The translations under genes were made by a program, and so were the position numbers. A model generated the notes under the pieces. It saw only the letters and a list, made by a program, of their open reading frames with translations, was not told the DNA's origin and searched no databases. A stretch of 64,000 nt of DNA from Pegea sp. RAD2-039 (Eukaryota; Chordata; Thaliacea; Salpida; Salpidae): the NCBI GenBank assembly GCA_034620365.1, contig JAQGEQ010000357.1, positions 124,001 through 188,000 of the forward strand, read 5' to 3'. Shown one piece after another: positions 58,414-64,000 of this stretch. Position 1 is the first letter of the stretch; each line of letters opens with the position of its first letter.

Positions 58414-60370
58414 GTTTAATAACTAATATTTAAATTTATTTACGGTGATCAATTTTGTTCTGTTTAATCAGGAAACTTTTACTTTAAAAATGAAAAGTTA
58501 AATCATTAGTAAAAGTGTTCAGACAATATTAAATAAATTAAATTTAGATATTAAATAGATTTAAACAGTTTAGTTAGGTGAAGAATTTGAAAAAAAAATA
58601 GCTTAGAATATATTTTGAGCAATTTTTTTATTTCTTACAAAAAACTTTGATTACTGCTTGGATTATTTTGTCAGCTGATTTCTAATTTCTTTATACTCTG
58701 AATGTGCTATCTATTTGTTCCTCAAAATTGATGCTTCAACTAATACAGATGTTATGTGTTTGTGATGCATTCACTATATCTCAAGAAATATTTTTTTTAA
58801 ATATCTGTTTTTATTACTTTTAAAAAAGTTGATTATTGAGATCTAGTTGATATTTTAATTTATAAATGTAACCTAATTTTTGTCTAGTTTTTACTTTCAT
58901 AAATGCATCCAAATTATTCATCATTTATAACTTTCTTTTTCTAAAGTATTTATTTTTTATTCTATTCACAATTATCGTATTTCTGCTCAGCATATTTCAT
59001 TTCTAAATAATCCATTTTTATATCCGCTAGAACATTCTTAAACTGATATTTCTAGTTAGACTTATCAAATTGCATCGAAAATCTTCTAGATATTGAATTT
59101 TGTTTCTGTTTTTCAATTATATTAAGTTGAATTTAACTAATAATATTAAATTTCATTTCAGTTTGGTTCTTTTTGATTCAATCAAAAAACCTGTACAAAT
59201 GTTATATTGATATGAATTATATGAAATAAATTAAGTTTGATTAAATTAAGGTTTTAGAAATTTTTAGAATTAATTTGTGAAAATGTGAGGTTAGAATGTT
59301 TTCAGAGAATATTGATTTTTTTCCTAAAACATTTTCTTGAACCGCTTTGGTATTTTGTATAGCTAATTTTTGAATGTTTCCTACGTTACTCCTGTATTCA
59401 TAATTTCTTAAGATGATTGCTACAGCTTGACAAACGTCTTCAGCTTTTTATGTACACTTAATATCTATTATTATACATATGATAATAATTTTAATTAAAT
59501 GTATATAATATTTATTAAGGTATTATTATATTTGTCAGCATATTTTCTTCTTAGAAAGTATAATCAGAAATTTGTATTTTTAGTTATTATTGTTCTCCAA
59601 GCTTTTTGGAACTAAAAGTTTAGATAATGATTGAAGACAAGTACTTTAACTTTACTTTCGATTTTCGATGTTTCTATATTATTTAGAGAACTAGTAATTT
59701 ACATTAAAGTTAAGTTACATTACAACTTATTATTAAGTAATAGTTTACATTTCAGTTTTTTTAATTAATTGAAATATAATTTACAGAATTAATAGTTTTA
59801 TAAGTTATATTTAGTAATTAATAGAAAAATAAAATTTTTTTAGTTGTAACGAACATATTCTAATAAATAACGTTTAAGTATTTATTTATTGATGAGAGCA
59901 TCTACCGCTCACAATCTCACAAACTATATCTATTAAGTTAGAAATATAAAAAACACAAAATGTAATTGATAATCAAGACTTTTTTAGAAATCCGATTTTT
60001 CCCTTTAGCAAATATTTCCTTTTTAAAATTCTAAAAATAACTTTATTTTTTAATTTTTGTTTATTAACTTTGTTTATTTAATCAATTTGTTGATTTAGTT
60101 TTGTTTATGGTTTTATGTTATTTTAAGATATTATCTTCTTGTACAGTGAAACGGCATTTACACCCGCCAAACACGTGACTGAAGAAAAGTTGATATAAAA
60201 GCTGGCTGGAAAGGCCTGTAAGTCTGTTAAATGACAATACTAATTTAAAGCGAGAGTTATAGCCACTTGGGCAGTTTGTCACTGTGCGTACAGCATGGAC
60301 ATTCTGGCTGAAATAATTCAAAATAACATTATTTTTCATTTTTGATTTCATTTTCTTTAGCTTGCTTTTA
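58414..60370 (+). mobile_element. LTR-like repeat, type II (1957 bp) with TATA box
   Basis: Starts GTTTAATAAC and ends GCTTGCTTTTA. Carries the insertion with a minus-oriented LINE-like tail (59883-59945), CACGTG (60172-60177) and TATAAAAG (60194-60201). It lost about 60 bp near 59590 relative to 38692-40719. Confidence 0.8.
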
Positions 60371-60405
60371 GTATTATTTTAAATTTTATTATAAGATTAA
60401 AAACT

Positions 60406-60903
60406 ATGAATTTGATATATTTTCCGGCGCGGGTTGTATTTCATATAGCCTTAATATTTTTGGTAACCAGGGATTTTTTGTCTGAACATTTTTTCTATGA
60501 ATTTTTAATATACGCGTTTATCACGGTTGTCAGTCAAATGGTTCAAGACTATCAAATGAATAAGCTAAAGGATATAGAATATGAAGAAGATGAAATTGCA
60601 AGTCAAAAAGATGTAATTACAATTCAAAAAAAAGTAATTACAATTCGAAAAGATGTAATCACATTTCTAAAAGATGTATTAGAAAAAAATAAAAAATTAG
60701 ATGATCCAATCAAGCATTATACAGATGATGAAACTCTTATTCACTTTAGGAGGAAACAACGGTTCGAAAAAGAAAACAAGACTTTGTTATCTGAAATGAC
60801 AAATGCCTATTATAGGAAACATTCTACGAATTCTTTTTTTTCTAAATTTGAAAAGTTTTATTTTTGTAAAAAATTTAAATCAAATATAAGAAGAGAAAAT
60901 TAA
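60406..60903 (+). CDS. Novel 165-residue frame of the repeat unit, U7 copy
   Basis: Intact. Differences include PARV for LARV, DFLS for DFFS, YAF for YVF, TFLK for TFRK and LLSEM for LLTEM. It is the only intact copy placed downstream of a TATA-bearing LTR. Confidence 0.52.
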   Translation: MNLIYFPARVVFHIALIFLVTRDFLSEHFFYEFLIYAFITVVSQMVQDYQMNKLKDIEYEEDEIASQKDVITIQKKVITIRKDVITFLKDVLEKNKKLDDPIKHYTDDETLIHFRRKQRFEKENKTLLSEMTNAYYRKHSTNSFFSKFEKFYFCKKFKSNIRREN

Positions 60904-60924
60904 ATAAAGAATTGTTAAAAAGAA

Positions 60925-61485
60925 ATGATTACTTCTCGTTTAATTGTTTGCTTCATTTCTTCAATAGTGCACAATACCATTTCATCACAAATTACTAAAT
61001 AAGTTGTTAAATTCCTCATTCAGCTTCCACTTCAAACTAACCGTCAAGATGTTTTGTGATTCCTTTCAAACTGTTTCCTTGTGGGGCAATTATAAACTGC
61101 TTACTGGGTAAATAATTGAAACAGTTTTGATTTTCCAAAAAGGCAAAGCGCGTTTGACAGTGAGCTCTAAGCTCTCATGATTTAGAATCACATCTTTAGG
61201 GATATCCTTGAATTTCTGGTCTTTGTGAATCACTTGATAATAGGGATTAGATTCATTAATGACTGGAGCGGGAACATCAAAGTTACGACGCCATATATGA
61301 ACCTAAAAATATTATTAGATCACAGAAATAAAAATAGTAGAGTTACTTGTTCATCTCCAAGCTTCTTGGCGGTTTCAGCTTTATTTAAACCTGTTAAGCC
61401 AATATAATGACGTTCGTTCAATCTCCAGGAATAATTTTTAGGGAAGTCAGACTGACCGAGTTTTTCCAAAATAGTGTGCTTTATT
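60925..61485 (-). pseudogene. Captured phosphoglycerate mutase fragment, U7
   Basis: Minus-strand copy with short intron and both exons. The NER..GG motif is degraded ([16 protein letters not shown]). Same frameshift. Confidence 0.8.
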
Positions 61486-62217
61486 CATAAAAACACCATT
61501 AAACAAAAATTAGGATGAACAAATATTTCTCAGACCGGCAACGTGACAATTGATTTAATAAATGAAATGTTCAAAACTGACGGTTGATAAATTGTTCCAT
61601 TAAATAATTGTTGATTTAAACTAAACCTCTTCCCAAAATTTAACAAAAATCTACAATACTAAGATTTATAGCTCAATTCAAAAGTCATTAATCTTTTGTG
61701 TTAGTCACAAAGATAAAAGCAATTTAGTTCTTTGATACATTCTCTCAGCATAGAATTAAATAGTTTGTTAGGAAATTCAATCAAATCAAAGAGAGTTATA
61801 AACTGTCAATTATAAAAGCTAACTTTAAACAATGTTGCCTAATTTTCTTTAAATGTGGTCAGTTTATTGTAATCCATTAATTGAAACGTATACTCTACAA
61901 ATAAAATTTACATCGAAAACACAAATCTCAAGGCAATATTAAATAAGTTAAATTTTACTTATGATATGTTTTCAAGGTTAATTTAAGCAAAATAATGAAA
62001 AAATTGGCTTAAATTATTCTGGTATATTTAAACTGTATTACAGAATATTATTTTACCAAATGTGTAAATCTGATTATAAGGTTGCTAAATACGAATTTAA
62101 TTCTTTATAGGGTTCTTTGTCTAGTCTACAGTTATATTGTCTATCTTAAATTACTGTTGTTAGTTTTGTTATAGATTAATCCTTTTTAGAATCTGGCAAA
62201 CAATGAAATGACAAAAT

Positions 62218-62374
62218 ATGGAGTTAACATCTCATATTTTTAATGTCGAGTCGGAACAAATACGCCTTTGAAATTTAGACAAAGAAAACATCATAACCTG
62301 TATGTTATATTATAGAAAGCATGATTTCTTTGTGAAGGGTCTTCGAAGAAAAGGTCAGCCAGACAAAGAAATGT
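62218..62374 (+). pseudogene. Aspartic protease remnant, U7, truncated before the active site
   Basis: Runs from the ATG equivalent to AAAGAAAT, then jumps to the RNase H side (ATAGATTCAGG). The DTGSS region and the following 600 or so bases of the other units are deleted. Confidence 0.65.
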
Positions 62375-62399
62375 AGTTATTGCGTAAAGATAGATTCAG

Positions 62400-62516
62400 G
62401 ATATTGAACATATCAAGAAATACATCACCCAGTCACTATTACATACCATTAATGAAGCTTTACCATTCACGGTGGAATGCAAAACTAGTGATATACCTGC
62501 AGCAGTCATTGTCAAC
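62400..62516 (+). pseudogene. RNase H fragment, U7
   Basis: 39 codons. GCAAAACTAGTGATATACC here matches the inverse of U1 rather than the other units. Confidence 0.58.
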
Positions 62517-62625
62517 TAAAACGTATATCTGGCTATCTCTAGGTGAAGTACATTACAAGTATGGTGATAGATTGAAAAGGGTTGGCAACTAATAAAATAA
62601 GTTTTTCTTAAGTATACTAGGTTGA

Positions 62626-63560
62626 GTTTAATAACTAATATTTAAGTTTATTTACGGTGATAAATTTTTTCTGTTTAATCAGGAAATTTTTACTTTAACA
62701 ATAAAAAATCAAATCATAAGTAAAAGTATAGAGGCAATATTAAATAAATTAAATTTAGATATTAAATAAGTTTAGACAGTTTAGTTCGGTGAAATGTTTG
62801 ATAAAAAATAGTTTAGAATATATTTTGAGCAATTTTTTTATTTCTTACAAAAAACTTTGATTACTGCTTGGATTATTTTGTCAGCTGATTTCTAGTTTCT
62901 TTATACTCTAAATGTGCTAACTATTTGTTTCTCTAAATTGATGCTTCAACTAATACAGATATTATGTGTTTGTGATGTATTCACTATGTCTCAAGAAATG
63001 TTTGTAATAAATATCTGTTTTATATTACTATTAAAACAGTTGATTTATTTATTTATTTATTACAATAAATGTGAAGGAGGGTGCCTAAAAAGAGCACCTC
63101 TCGCTAACACACATTCTCACAAATTAGATCTATTTGACGTGTAAACGAAAAAGCATATGACAATGAAGAACTGCACAGAATCATAGTATTGTAAAAGAGA
63201 AAAATTCACAGTTTAGAAGATTGTTGTGATTTAGTTTGTTTTTTCTTATAAATGTATCTTAATTTTTGTCTAGTTTTTACTTTCATAAATATATCAAAAT
63301 TGTTTATATTTTAAGACTTTTTTTTCTAATTAAAATTATTCAGTTTCTACATATAGCAAATGTATAAGTTGAGATTATTTAACCCAACAATTCTTTAATT
63401 TCAAAAACTAATTATTTAGATAACACTGTTTTTTTCAACTTTATTGATAGTTTAGAATAAATGAAACTTAGGCAGAAATATGTTGTCAGAACCAAATAAC
63501 CTTGTATAATAAATGATGACAAGTTAGTTTTGATTATAAATTTATTTTTCATTTTCTTTT
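62626..63560 (+). mobile_element. Degenerate LTR at the right edge with LINE-like tail
   Basis: Starts GTTTAATAAC and follows the LTR for about 400 bp. A minus-oriented LINE-like tail interrupts it (63043-63135, TTTATTTATTTATTA...GAGCACCTCTCGC), and it then resumes in pieces. It mirrors 30430-31610, which lacks this insertion. Confidence 0.6.
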
Positions 63561-64000
63561 TTATACTTGTTTATGGAATTTTCAAGAATTAGAAATTCAT
63601 TTTGAATCAGTTTAGTTTTAATTCTTTGAAAGATTATGAGGATTAAGAGAATTTGATGGAGTTAATATTTTTAGAATAAACTATTTTCATTCCTTTTTCT
63701 TTCAAAGATTATATTTTTAGTATTACCAAATATCATATTAATTAAATTACTGTCTAATATTATAAAAATTTTTATCAGATATTATTTATTCTGTATAAAA
63801 TTTTTAATTTCGTTTTGTTGGATTTACCCATTAATGAATTTAATTTTATATTTTTAGATTTTATTAGTATAAATTCTTAAATTGTCTTGTTTCTGATAAT
63901 GGACTTGATAATAATAGATCTGGTATTGCTTTTTGTACCCAATATTCTTTTTTTATAGTGTTTGTAATGTATATAGTTACAGTTTGTTTTCTCTTTGAAC
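63561..64000. repeat. Right outer flank, inverse of 29950-30430
   Basis: Plus-strand GATATTATTTATTCTGTATAAAATTTTT and neighbours match the inverse of 30120-30200. Similarity is still detectable, though weaker, up to about 63920, so the palindromic arm probably continues to the window edge. Confidence 0.6.

Larger units (their letters stand above)
30060..63860. repeat. Nested inverted array of LTR-retrotransposon-like units
   Basis: Internal units in order and orientation: U1 31611-34205 (-), U2 36545-38691 (+, 5'-truncated), U3 40720-43321 (+), U4 46783-49375 (+), U5 49801-52389 (-), U6 55847-58005 (-, truncated), U7 60371-62625 (+). LTR-like repeats lie between them. Orientation changes near 36.54, 49.64 and 58.0 kb. 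The outer segments 30060-30540 and 63420-63860 are inverse copies of each other and match nothing else in the window for most of their length. The right arm mirrors the left except for one extra unit plus LTR on the left. Confidence 0.9.

Noticed and set aside
30060..63860. CRISPR array or bacterial island
   Set aside because: Repeats are kilobase-sized LTR-like units in a genome with spliceosomal introns; there are no short regular spacers.

Overview
This window comes from an animal nuclear genome. It is AT-rich, and its genes are split by very small introns, mostly 44-65 bp, with GT...AG ends and TTTTCAG-like acceptors. Lysyl hydroxylase and perilipin are animal families, so the metazoan call is secure. 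The finer placement is inference. The tiny introns suggest a nematode or an appendicularian tunicate. Tandem fibronectin-type-I-like modules, and captured fragments of a cofactor-dependent phosphoglycerate mutase (a form Caenorhabditis-type nematodes lack), tilt me towards an appendicularian-like chordate. No database search was possible.

The left part (about 0.6-27 kb) is gene-bearing. In order it holds: an 18-exon procollagen-lysine dioxygenase (+) with an indel-free 52-unit minisatellite in one intron; a single-exon C-type-lectin-like membrane protein (+); an unrecognised six-exon gene (+); a 20-bp minisatellite; two neighbouring paralogous secreted proteins (+), each with five cysteine-rich FN1-like modules and its own TATA box; a perilipin (-), with a small downstream reading frame on the same strand, convergent with the second paralog; and the 20-exon alpha subunit of ER glucosidase II (-). 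The lysyl hydroxylase and glucosidase II products both work in the secretory pathway. Otherwise the genes look like independent neighbours.

From about 27 to 30 kb there are repeats only: a LINE-like 3' tail, a decayed LINE reverse-transcriptase C-terminus and a 60-bp-class tandem repeat.

From about 30.0 kb to the right end the window is one large, hierarchically inverted array of an LTR-retrotransposon-like element. Seven internal copies (U1-U7) of about 2.6 kb alternate with LTR-like direct repeats of about 1.73 kb. Each internal copy carries, in order, a novel 165-codon frame (two hydrophobic helices plus exact heptad repeats), an antisense intron-containing fragment of a host phosphoglycerate mutase gene, a retroviral-type aspartic protease remnant and an RNase H remnant fused after loss of reverse transcriptase. 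The array turns round at about 36.54, 49.64 and 58.0 kb, and the outer flanks near 30 and 63.8 kb are inverted copies of each other. This array is the most unusual part of the window.
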